Positions 1 to 6,985 of a stretch of DNA of 64,000 nucleotides are shown piece after piece (the stretch's first letter is position 1; every line of letters starts with the position of its first letter). The stretch comes from Flavobacterium anhuiense (GTDB taxonomy: Bacteria; Bacteroidota; Bacteroidia; Flavobacteriales; Flavobacteriaceae). The notes below the pieces were generated by a model, which did no database searches, was not told the origin of the DNA, and was given only the letters and a program-made list of their open reading frames with translations. The translations under genes were made by a program, and so were the position numbers. The stretch lies in the NCBI RefSeq assembly GCF_900101855.1, contig NZ_FMVC01000005.1, forward strand, positions 372,001-436,000, written 5' to 3'.

Positions 1-3
1 CTA

Positions 4-507
4 TTAATCTTCATTTTTTGAAAGCCTTATTTTTGATACGACTTTCCATTGTTCCATTTTTTCAGCTGTAGTTAATCCTGCATTTAGTCCGCTAGTGGAG
101 GGTAGTGTTATATAAGTAATTCCATCTTGCGGTACAGAATGTTTGTGAAAGTATTTTGCGGCGGCTTTGCTTTCAAAAAAGACGTATTTTATGTTAGGAA
201 ACTGTTTGTGCAGATTCTCAAAATCGTTAATAGTTTCTTCTGTTATTTTGGCGTCGCTGCTTCCTTCTCTTTTGCAGCTTTTAAGGACATTCCAAAGTCC
301 AATATTGTATTTTTTGACGAGCGCTTTACGATCTTCATAAGAAGTGCTGAACTCTTCTTCAAAAATAGCAAACAAAATCTTCCAGAAAAGATTGCCTCTG
401 TTGGCATAGTATTCTTGCTTTGCAATAGATTGCTCACCCGCCATGGTGCCCATAATTAGGATAATTGTGGAATTGTCTATTAATGGTGGGAGGGCGTGTT
501 TTAGCAT
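4..507 (-). CDS. Hypoxanthine/uracil-DNA glycosylase, family 6 type
   Basis: Predicted base-excision repair enzyme of the uracil-DNA glycosylase superfamily that removes deaminated adenine (hypoxanthine) from DNA in the cytoplasm. The 167-residue length fits the small single-domain DNA-deoxyinosine glycosylases. Near the N-terminus the stretch IILIMGTMAGEQSIAKQEYY followed by ANRGNLFW resembles this family's G(S/T)MPG...YYA...NxFW active-site block, and the C-terminal LPSTSGLNAG resembles the superfamily LPSTSPAN motif. It is a stand-alone gene ending at the window edge, with its stop at positions 4-6. An Ala replaces the usual Pro in the MPG position. The family call is from motif recognition; substrate preference is inferred. 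Confidence 0.8.
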   Translation of the reverse strand: MLKHALPPLIDNSTIILIMGTMAGEQSIAKQEYYANRGNLFWKILFAIFEEEFSTSYEDRKALVKKYNIGLWNVLKSCKREGSSDAKITEETINDFENLHKQFPNIKYVFFESKAAAKYFHKHSVPQDGITYITLPSTSGLNAGLTTAEKMEQWKVVSKIRLSKNED

Positions 508-708
508 GAGTTTTTTGTTTTTGTAAAATTAGGGATAAAGATTTGAAATGAATAATCATCAAATTATAAAGATACTTGTACCGAAAAGCTACGCAAATTT
601 TGATTGGTTTTTAAAACATGGAAATCAATAAACCTCTGTAATTTATATTAAATTTAGTTTTATAGTCGAAGTCTTTTAGATATTTTCGTTTTCTTAAAAT
701 GAAGATGA

Positions 709-852
709 GGTGGCGCAAAGTTAGTTTCTAAATCTTTCGAGATTGATTAGAGTTTAGGCGGAGATTACTTTGCGGATCGGGGTGAAACAAAATCGCAAGG
801 ATTTTCATTTAAAGCAAGTGAAGGAATTAAGTCTATAAAATCTTTATATTAA
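709..852 (+). pseudogene. Possible C-terminal gene remnant with in-frame stop
   Basis: A reading frame without a start codon translates as about 46 residues with a protein-like composition (GGAKLVSKSFEID, then stop at 748-750, then SLGGDYFADRGETKSQGF and KASEGIKSIKSLY, stop at 850-852). The G/A/S/D/K-rich composition differs from the A/T-only filler around it. It may be the decayed 3' end of a longer protein upstream of the two orphan genes that follow. The original family is not recognisable. This could also be chance coding character in non-coding DNA. Confidence 0.25.
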
Positions 853-923
853 ACTTATAAAAAAAATATTATTATAAGCTTTGTAAGATATGTTTAAATT
901 TGACTTTAAGAACTTTTTAAAGT

Positions 924-1253
924 ATGAAAGATAAGTTAAAGGTATTTAGTGTTATAGGATTAATAATTTTGGGAATCTACTGTATAGCAACTAAATTAAG
1001 AGAAAAGGAGTTGCAAAACATTGATTTCATTAATAAAAACTATAAAATTACTAAAGGTGTAGTTATTAAAAAATCTATCCAAAAGGGAAATCATATCAGA
1101 GTTAGGTATTATGTTGGAGATAAAGAATATATTGGTATTGATGGTTTTACTTCTTCTCAAAAAGTTAATGAGGGAGATACTATTTTGGTTAAATATTCAT
1201 TTTCAAAACCAGAGTTAATGATTTCACAGTTTAATGAACAATTTGATAGGTGA
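924..1253 (+). CDS. Small membrane-anchored hypothetical protein
   Basis: A 109-residue protein not assigned to a named family. Residues 5-23 form one hydrophobic helix (KVFSVIGLIILGIYCIATK), probably an N-terminal anchor. The remaining 85 residues look like a small beta-rich domain (TKGVVIKKSIQ...IRVRYYVGDKEY...VNEGDTILVKYSFSKPELM), reminiscent of DUF3592-type domains in which a hydrophobic anchor precedes a beta barrel. Base composition is very AT-rich compared with the metabolic genes nearby. It is followed after 78 bp by another orphan membrane protein on the same strand. An immunity-protein role next to a decayed gene is possible but unsupported. Confidence 0.6.
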   Translation: MKDKLKVFSVIGLIILGIYCIATKLREKELQNIDFINKNYKITKGVVIKKSIQKGNHIRVRYYVGDKEYIGIDGFTSSQKVNEGDTILVKYSFSKPELMISQFNEQFDR

Positions 1254-1331
1254 TAATATCTATAGTTCTTGGGAAGATAGTGTAGGATGCTCGCTCTAGC
1301 AGAGTATTACTAATCTTATTTGAATTTAAAT

Positions 1332-1829
1332 ATGATAAAATTAATTATTCGTTTTTTATTGGTAGTGGCAACATGTGTTGTTTTATTTAGATATAAATAT
1401 CTGGATAATTATGATCTAATAATTGAAGTTTTTTTAATTATCGGTTTAATCTTAAACTACGGGAAAAATGAAAATACTGTTGAAGCACTTTCTAATTATT
1501 TTTATTGGCTGATAATGATCTTCCTAATTTTTTTGCATACTAAGATTGATCTTTTCAGTTTTATTGATGCTTTTATAATTCTTTTAGCATTTAAAACGTT
1601 TGTTTTGTTTTTGAATTATTTCAAATATCAAAAAGTAGCTGTTGTAAGCTCATATTTAAGCAAGATTTGGATTTTTACCTTTTATTTATATTTAACTGAA
1701 ATTATATTAAACAGCACTCATGGCTTTAGAAACTTATTTTTTAATATCGGAATAATTTCTGCAATTGAAACAATTCTAATAATTTCTAGAAATAAGGAAT
1801 GGAAGCTTAATACTGTCAGCTTTTGGTAG
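1332..1829 (+). CDS. Hypothetical multi-pass membrane protein
   Basis: A 165-residue protein that is almost entirely hydrophobic, with about five predicted membrane segments (for example IKLIIRFLLVVATCVVLFRY near the start and YFYWLIMIFLIFLHT in the middle). No recognisable domain. The ATG at 1332 was chosen; a TTG at 1320 would add four residues (MNLN) and cannot be excluded. Very AT-rich like the preceding gene, so both may belong to a recently acquired or fast-evolving patch between the DNA glycosylase and the acetyltransferase. Function unknown. Confidence 0.55.
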   Translation: MIKLIIRFLLVVATCVVLFRYKYLDNYDLIIEVFLIIGLILNYGKNENTVEALSNYFYWLIMIFLIFLHTKIDLFSFIDAFIILLAFKTFVLFLNYFKYQKVAVVSSYLSKIWIFTFYLYLTEIILNSTHGFRNLFFNIGIISAIETILIISRNKEWKLNTVSFW

Positions 1830-1917
1830 TGTATTTGTAAAAAAGAGTTTAAAACAAAAACATAAAAAGAGATTTAAAAAAGTCTGCCTTTTATATTGAA
1901 CTAATATCTGGTATAGC

Positions 1918-2031
1918 TTATTTACCGACTAATTTCTCAAGCCTAGGCATTATTTCATCTTTCTCTTTCAGCATTCTCTCAAACAAAGCAATTTTTTCTT
2001 CGTGAAGTTTTTTCAATTCTTCATGAAGCAT
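1918..2031 (-). pseudogene. Remnant of an XRE-type regulator C-terminus (37 codons)
   Basis: An open frame of 37 codons reads MLHEELKKLHEEKIALFERM followed by LKEKDEIMPRLEKLVGK. This Glu/Lys heptad-like helix resembles the C-terminal coiled tail commonly seen in short flavobacterial XRE-family helix-turn-helix proteins, where the DNA-binding half precedes it. Here an in-frame TAA lies only six codons upstream of the ATG and no HTH is found, so it is most likely a truncated remnant. A genuine micro-protein is the alternative. Confidence 0.4.
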
Positions 2032-2067
2032 ATGTTTTGCTAGATATTATATCTTTTTTAAAGAATA

Positions 2068-2625
2068 TCAAAATGTTGTTCTCTCATCCCATTCACGTTT
2101 CAGCATAGCATACTGAAACTCGCTTCCCCATTTTCCTTTAAAGAAAATATTTTCAATAAAGTGTCCTTCTTGTTTAAAACCAGTGCTTTTTAATAGATTG
2201 ATAGAAGCAATGTTTTCTGCATCTACAATTTCAACTACTCGGTGAATTTGTTTTTTATCAAATAGAAAAGCTAAAATGCCAAGTAAAACCTCTTTTGCAA
2301 AACCTTTCTTTTGTTCAAGATGAGAAATCGTTATTCCGATTTCGGCAATTCTTGTGTCGTATTGGTCAAGTTTAATGGCACAATCGCCAATAAGCTGTTT
2401 AGTTTCACTATTTTCAATTCCGTATTGCACCCATTCTCCAGCTTTTCCAAAATGCTTCGTTGCGTTTTCTTCAATAAAGTTTTTGGCTTCTTCAATTGTC
2501 ATAACATCAAAACCTTGATATTTGGTAACCTCAGGATTTGAACGGTATATATGAAAATCGGATAGATCTGATAATTTTAGGTGTTGTATATTAAGTCGTT
2601 TGGTTTGTATATTTAATATTTCCAT
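2068..2625 (-). CDS. GNAT family N-acetyltransferase (RimJ/RimL-like)
   Basis: Cytoplasmic acetyl-CoA-dependent N-acetyltransferase, 185 residues. The N-terminal strand motif IQTKRLNIQHLKLSDLSDF is typical of RimJ/RimL-type Acetyltransf_3 domains. The central ISHLEQKKGFAKEVLLGILA contains a degenerate acetyl-CoA-binding loop (Q-x-x-G-x-A usually; here QKKGFA), and the C-terminal ENIASINLLKSTGFKQEGHF block is the conserved N-xxSxxLxxKxGF element. The ATG at 2625 is preferred over an upstream TTG at 2646, because the domain begins immediately after it. It lies downstream of bioB but beyond a strong terminator, so it is probably transcribed separately. Substrate is unknown. Confidence 0.85.
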   Translation of the reverse strand: MEILNIQTKRLNIQHLKLSDLSDFHIYRSNPEVTKYQGFDVMTIEEAKNFIEENATKHFGKAGEWVQYGIENSETKQLIGDCAIKLDQYDTRIAEIGITISHLEQKKGFAKEVLLGILAFLFDKKQIHRVVEIVDAENIASINLLKSTGFKQEGHFIENIFFKGKWGSEFQYAMLKREWDERTTF

Positions 2626-2694
2626 TGAGTAAATTTCTGCTCGCAATAATGCATTCCAAATATATTTAAATATTTTTTGAAATACGATCTAAAG

Positions 2695-2734
2695 AAACGG
2701 CGCAGTTCAGAAAGCTTTCAGAACTGCGCCGTTT
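2695..2734 (-). terminator. Rho-independent terminator of bioB
   Basis: A perfect 14-bp inverted repeat (AAACGGCGCAGTTC / GAACTGCGCCGTTT) encloses a 12-nt centre that is itself partly palindromic (GAAAGCTTTC). It starts 18 bp past the bioB stop and has T-rich flanks on both strands, so it may work in both directions. Confidence 0.85.
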
Positions 2735-2751
2735 TTATATTTCTCAGTATT

Positions 2752-3741
2752 TTAAACCACCGAACAAGCACTTTTATTTTCTTTAACCAAAGGCTTAAGT
2801 CCAAGATTTTGAAACATCTGCATATCTTCAGAAAGACCTGGATTTGGCGTCACCAATAGCGTTTCGCGCTCTCCCGTAAAAATAGAATTGGCACCTGCCA
2901 TAAAACACCAAGCTTGTTCTTCTTCGGTCATTTCGATGCGTCCTGCACTTAAACGAACAATAGATGCAGGCATAACAATACGCGCTGTAGCAATCATTCG
3001 AACCATATCCCAAAGAGGCACTTTTGGGTTATTTTCTAGCGGAGTTCCTTTTACTCTCGCCAAAGCATTTACAGGAACAGATTCTGGATGAACGGGCATG
3101 GTAGCTAACGTTAAAAGCATAGAAATTCTATCGCCATCAGATTCTCCAAGACCAATGATTCCGCCTGAGCAAACCGTGATTCCTGCTTTTCTCACGTTGT
3201 TAATCGTATCCAAACGCTGATCAAATTTGCGAGTGCTGATTATTTCATCATAATAACTTTCTGAAGTGTCCAAATTATGGTTGTAAGCATAAAGACCCGC
3301 TTCTTGAAGACGTACAGCTTGTTCTTCGGTAAGCATTCCGAGCGTGCAGCAAACTTCCAGTCCAATATCGTTTACACCTTTTACCATTTCGATAACGCGA
3401 TCAAAATCTTTGTTATCTCGAACTTCGCGCCAAGCTGCAGCCATACAGAAACGAGAAGAACCGCCCTCTTTTGCTTTTTGCGCATGTTCCAATACTTTTT
3501 CTGTAGGAAGAAGAGCTTGCACTTTAATATCGGTATGATATCGCGCTGCTTGTCCGCAGTAAGAACAGTCTTCTGGACAGCCGCCTGTTTTTATAGAAAG
3601 TAATGTGCTAACCTGTATTTCTGAAGGTTTATGAAACTCTCTATGTACAGTAGCAGCATTATAAACCAATTCTAATAAAGGCTGATCGTAGATTGCTTGA
3701 ATTTCTTCTTTTTTCCAGTCGTGTCTTATTTGCGTGCTCAT
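2752..3741 (-). CDS. bioB: Biotin synthase
   Basis: Radical SAM enzyme that inserts sulfur into dethiobiotin to make biotin. The 329-residue protein has the CxxxCxxC cluster motif (CPEDCSYC, about residues 55-62) that binds the [4Fe-4S] cluster and S-adenosylmethionine. The following QAARYHTDIKV and AWREVRDNKDFDR blocks are typical of BioB. Conserved cysteines for the auxiliary Fe-S cluster are present in FCMAAAWRE and EVCCTLGML. The C-terminal GANSIFTGERETLLVTPNPG is characteristic of the family. Length matches the usual 320-350 residues. No other bio genes are in the window. It has its own consensus-like promoter upstream and a terminator downstream, indicating a monocistronic unit. Confidence 0.97.
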   Translation of the reverse strand: MSTQIRHDWKKEEIQAIYDQPLLELVYNAATVHREFHKPSEIQVSTLLSIKTGGCPEDCSYCGQAARYHTDIKVQALLPTEKVLEHAQKAKEGGSSRFCMAAAWREVRDNKDFDRVIEMVKGVNDIGLEVCCTLGMLTEEQAVRLQEAGLYAYNHNLDTSESYYDEIISTRKFDQRLDTINNVRKAGITVCSGGIIGLGESDGDRISMLLTLATMPVHPESVPVNALARVKGTPLENNPKVPLWDMVRMIATARIVMPASIVRLSAGRIEMTEEEQAWCFMAGANSIFTGERETLLVTPNPGLSEDMQMFQNLGLKPLVKENKSACSVV

Positions 3742-3771
3742 TTTATTTGATATGCTTTAATGATTTTTGGT

Positions 3772-3800
3772 CAAAAATATCATTTTACTGTATCATCAAA
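3772..3800 (-). promoter_or_regulatory. Bacteroidota-type promoter for bioB
   Basis: On the - strand a TATTTTTG box (3772-3779) matches the TAnnTTTG -7 consensus, and a TTTG (3797-3800) lies 17 bp further upstream at the -33 position. The bioB start codon is about 30 bp downstream. The match is by eye; no transcript data. Confidence 0.55.
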
Positions 3801-3849
3801 ATGTACCACTTTTTATATTTTGAGTAGACCGGTTAGAAAGCTGTATATT

Positions 3850-4320
3850 CTAAACAGGAAGATTTTTTTCAAAAGCAGAACCAAAAGAGAAAAAAGAATC
3901 GGTGCTTCCAACGCCTTCAATTTGGTGAATTTGTTCGTACAATATTTTACGAAGTTCTTCATTATTGGCTGCAACGATTTTAATGAATAAAGCATAATTG
4001 CCAGAAACCCAATGGCATTCTACCACTTCGGGAATTTGCTTTAGTTTTTCTGCAATAGAATAGGAGAAATGAGCTTCTTTTGTAACAATTCCGGTGTAGG
4101 TAATGGTTTCAAAACCAACTTGTTTTGGATCCAATTTTACAGAAAAGCCAGTTATTACGCCAGATTCTTGCAATTTGCGAACTCTTAAGTGGACCAATGA
4201 ATTGGAAATGTTTAATTCGCGTGCCAAATCAGAAAAAGCAATTCTTCCGTTTTCGCTTAGTTTCTGTATGATTTCTCTATCTAAAAAGTCAATATTTTCA
4301 TTCTTTTTAATCGTTGCCAT
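3850..4320 (-). CDS. Lrp/AsnC family transcriptional regulator
   Basis: A 156-residue leucine-responsive-regulator-type protein. Residues 10-60 form the AsnC winged helix (LDREIIQKLSENGRIAFSDL then ARELNISNSLVHLRVRKLQE), and residues 70-150 the RAM ligand-binding/oligomerisation domain (VVECHWVSGNYALFIKIVAA). It is divergent from the DUF1338/ALDH7 genes, with a 188-bp intergenic region containing repeated TTCAAAGTGTC elements. Lrp-type proteins next to lysine or branched-chain catabolic genes usually sense the amino acid being degraded. Here the effector is inferred to be lysine, hydroxylysine or aminoadipate. Regulation of the adjacent genes is inferred from the divergent arrangement. Confidence 0.9.
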   Translation of the reverse strand: MATIKKNENIDFLDREIIQKLSENGRIAFSDLARELNISNSLVHLRVRKLQESGVITGFSVKLDPKQVGFETITYTGIVTKEAHFSYSIAEKLKQIPEVVECHWVSGNYALFIKIVAANNEELRKILYEQIHQIEGVGSTDSFFSFGSAFEKNLPV

Positions 4321-4377
4321 ATGCTATGCTGATTTATGGATTCTATTATTTTGACAATTCTTTTGGTAAAACAGGTT

Positions 4378-4476
4378 TTCAAAGTGTCAAAATTACAAAA
4401 AAAAGAGTTCAAAGTGTCGAATTGTAAATAATCGTACAGGTATAATGTTATAATAACAGTATTATCTATAGATTTG
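4378..4476 (+). promoter_or_regulatory. Candidate Lrp operator repeats and -7 box upstream of DUF1338 gene
   Basis: Two exact direct repeats TTCAAAGTGTC occur at 4378-4388 and 4408-4418, 30 bp apart. An inverted pair GACAATTC (about 4353) and GAATTGT (about 4419) brackets them. A TAGATTTG sequence at 4469-4476 matches the TAnnTTTG -7 box about 33 bp before the ATG at 4509, with no TTTG at the -33 position. This layout suggests an activator-dependent promoter between the divergent lrp-type gene and the catabolic genes. Confidence 0.45.
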
Positions 4477-4508
4477 TGTCATTATAACACTATTTAACAA
4501 ACTTAAAA

Positions 4509-5324
4509 ATGGATAAGAATCAACTACTTACGAAACTTTGGGAGCAATATATTGAGATTACTCCATCTGCATTGAAAATACACGAATTACTGGAAGAAAA
4601 AGGTGAAGAAATTTTAAATGACCATATTGCAATTCGTACTTTCAATGATAAACGTGTAAATATTGAAGTATTAGAAAAAGCTTTCATAAATGTTGGCTAC
4701 GAAGCAAAAGGGGAATATTATTTTGAAACCAAAAAATTATATGCTAAACATTATGAAAATGCTTTAGATAAAAATGCACCAAGAATTTTCATTTCAGAAT
4801 TAGAATTAGAAAAATGCTCAGCAGAATTGCAGGAAAAAGTGCAACAGCTTTTAGACAACTGTGATCAAAATGTATTCAACGATCCGAATTTGGTTTTAAG
4901 CGGAGCGGTTTGGAAAGGAAATTCGCAAGCGGTTTACAAATCATTACTAGAAGAGTCTGAATACGCGGCTTGGATGTATGTTTATGGTTTTAGAGCCAAT
5001 CATTTTACAATCAATACCAATGCTTTAAAAGGATTTAAAACTTTAGAAGAATTAAACAATTTCTTAGAAGCTAGCGGATGGGAACTAAATGCTTCTGGCG
5101 GAAAAATTAAAGGAACTCCAGAACAGCTTTTGGAACAATCAAGCACATTGGCAGATTTATACGATGTTGATTTTGAAGAAGGAACATTAAAAGTGCCATC
5201 ATGTTATTATGAATTTGCGTTGCGTTATCCAATGTCAAACGGAGAATTATACCAAGGTTTTGTGGCTTCATCGGCAGATAAAATATTTGAAAGTACCGAT
5301 GTAAAACTTCAAAAAACAATATAA
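4509..5324 (+). CDS. DUF1338 protein, probable 2-oxoadipate dioxygenase/decarboxylase
   Basis: A 271-residue DUF1338 protein, a short form of the HglS family. HglS enzymes are Fe(II)-dependent and convert 2-oxoadipate plus O2 to D-2-hydroxyglutarate and CO2 in lysine catabolism (established for the larger Pseudomonas enzyme). The likely metal ligands can be placed: His39 with Arg43 in DHIAIRTF (same H-x3-R spacing as in HglS), His165 in RANHFTINTN, and Glu235 in CYYEFALRY. The next gene, 38 bp downstream, is an ALDH7-type aminoadipate semialdehyde dehydrogenase, which supplies the precursor of 2-oxoadipate. A D-2-hydroxyglutarate dehydrogenase-type gene at 13.9 kb would consume its product. 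No signal peptide; cytoplasmic. The family call is firm, the reaction is inferred. Confidence 0.85.
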   Translation: MDKNQLLTKLWEQYIEITPSALKIHELLEEKGEEILNDHIAIRTFNDKRVNIEVLEKAFINVGYEAKGEYYFETKKLYAKHYENALDKNAPRIFISELELEKCSAELQEKVQQLLDNCDQNVFNDPNLVLSGAVWKGNSQAVYKSLLEESEYAAWMYVYGFRANHFTINTNALKGFKTLEELNNFLEASGWELNASGGKIKGTPEQLLEQSSTLADLYDVDFEEGTLKVPSCYYEFALRYPMSNGELYQGFVASSADKIFESTDVKLQKTI

Positions 5325-5362
5325 TATTCAGTTAATAGAAAACGCATAACTAAAAGTTTATA

Positions 5363-6916
5363 ATGGCAATAGAAGAATTAGAAACTACAATAAAAGAAGC
5401 TTTAAAAGAATTAAACATAAAAGACATAAATGAAGGAACTTCAACGGGATTGAATAACTTTTCTAACGGAGAAATTCTAGAAAGTTATTCTCCTGTTGAT
5501 GGAAAATTAATTGGAAAAGTCAAAACATCAACTCCAGCTGATTATGAAAAAGTGATGGAATCGGCTAACGAAGCTTTTAAACAATTCCGATTAATTCCTG
5601 CGCCAAAACGTGGCGAAATGGTACGTCAGTTTGGCGAGAAATTACGCAAGAATAAAGAAGCGTTAGGAAAACTGGTTTCATACGAAATGGGTAAATCTTT
5701 GCAGGAAGGTTACGGAGAAGTACAGGAAATGATTGATATCTGTGATTTTGCGGTTGGACTTTCGCGTCAGCTGCACGGCTTAACGATGCATTCGGAGAGA
5801 CCGGGACACAGAATGTATGAGCAATATCATTCTCTAGGAGTTGTCGGAATTATTTCTGCATTTAATTTTCCAGTTGCCGTTTGGGCTTGGAATACCGCTT
5901 TGGCTTGGGTTTGCGGAGATGTTTGCGTTTGGAAACCGTCTGAAAAAACACCGCTTTGTGCCGTTGCCTGTCAAAATATTATGGCAGAAGTGATAAAAGA
6001 AAACAATTTGCCAGAAGGAATTTCGTGTTTAATTACGGGAGATTATAAAATAGGAGAGTTGCTGACCAATGATAAACGTATTCCGTTAATTTCGGCTACA
6101 GGTTCTACTAGAATGGGTAAAATTGTGGCGCAGGTAGTTGCAGGACGTTTCGGTAAATCATTATTAGAATTAGGAGGAAACAATGCCATCATTGTAACAC
6201 CCGATGCAGATTTGGAAATGACAATTATTGGTGCCGTTTTTGGCGCCGTAGGAACAGCGGGACAAAGATGCACTACAACACGTCGTTTGATTATTCATGA
6301 GAGTATTTATGATAAAGTAAAAGAAGCTCTTGTTTCAGCATACAAACAATTGCGCATCGGAAATCCGTTGGACGAGAAAAATCATGTCGGACCTCTTATT
6401 GACAAACAAGCAGTTGAATTGTATAATGAAGCTTTGAAAAAGGTTGTCGCGCAAGGAGGAAAAATTCTGGTTGAAGGCGGTGTGCTTTTTGGTGAAGGAT
6501 ACGAAAGCGGTTGTTACGTAAAACCCGCCATTGCAGAGGCTGACAATTCATTTGAAATTGTGCAGCACGAAACTTTTGCGCCTGTATTGTATCTGTTGAA
6601 ATATTCTGGAACGGTTGAAAATGCTATTGCAATCCAAAATGATGTGGCTCAAGGATTATCATCGGCAATTATGACAAATAACTTAAGAGAAGCCGAATTG
6701 TTTTTATCAGTTGCTGGTTCTGACTGCGGAATTGCAAATGTGAATATCGGAACATCTGGCGCTGAAATCGGTGGTGCTTTTGGAGGTGAAAAAGAAACTG
6801 GAGGCGGAAGAGAATCCGGTTCTGACGCTTGGAAAATTTACATGAGAAGACAAACCAATACAATCAATTATGGTGTTGGCGTGGCATTATCTCAAGGGAT
6901 AAAATTTCATTTATAA
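5363..6916 (+). CDS. amaB: ALDH7-type 2-aminoadipate 6-semialdehyde dehydrogenase
   Basis: NAD-dependent aldehyde dehydrogenase of 517 residues that oxidises 2-aminoadipate 6-semialdehyde (AASA) to 2-aminoadipate, the common product of lysine and hydroxylysine breakdown. The catalytic Cys303 lies in GQRCTTTRR and the general base Glu269 in SLLELGGNN. The FNFPVAVWAWN substrate-pocket segment and the long C-terminal signature GTSGAEIGGAFGGEKETGGG with RESGSDAWKIYMRR are characteristic of ALDH7A1/AmaB rather than other ALDH families. It follows the DUF1338 gene closely and is probably co-transcribed with it. Length matches the family (about 510). The ATG at 5363 gives a complete N-terminal helix. 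Confidence is high for ALDH7; the symbol follows pseudomonad usage. Confidence 0.9.
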   Translation: MAIEELETTIKEALKELNIKDINEGTSTGLNNFSNGEILESYSPVDGKLIGKVKTSTPADYEKVMESANEAFKQFRLIPAPKRGEMVRQFGEKLRKNKEALGKLVSYEMGKSLQEGYGEVQEMIDICDFAVGLSRQLHGLTMHSERPGHRMYEQYHSLGVVGIISAFNFPVAVWAWNTALAWVCGDVCVWKPSEKTPLCAVACQNIMAEVIKENNLPEGISCLITGDYKIGELLTNDKRIPLISATGSTRMGKIVAQVVAGRFGKSLLELGGNNAIIVTPDADLEMTIIGAVFGAVGTAGQRCTTTRRLIIHESIYDKVKEALVSAYKQLRIGNPLDEKNHVGPLIDKQAVELYNEALKKVVAQGGKILVEGGVLFGEGYESGCYVKPAIAEADNSFEIVQHETFAPVLYLLKYSGTVENAIAIQNDVAQGLSSAIMTNNLREAELFLSVAGSDCGIANVNIGTSGAEIGGAFGGEKETGGGRESGSDAWKIYMRRQTNTINYGVGVALSQGIKFHL

Positions 6917-6985
6917 AATGAATTTTGCCAGTAAAATAACAAGTTCTATATTTAAATAAAAAACACTTCATAAAAATGAAATAAC

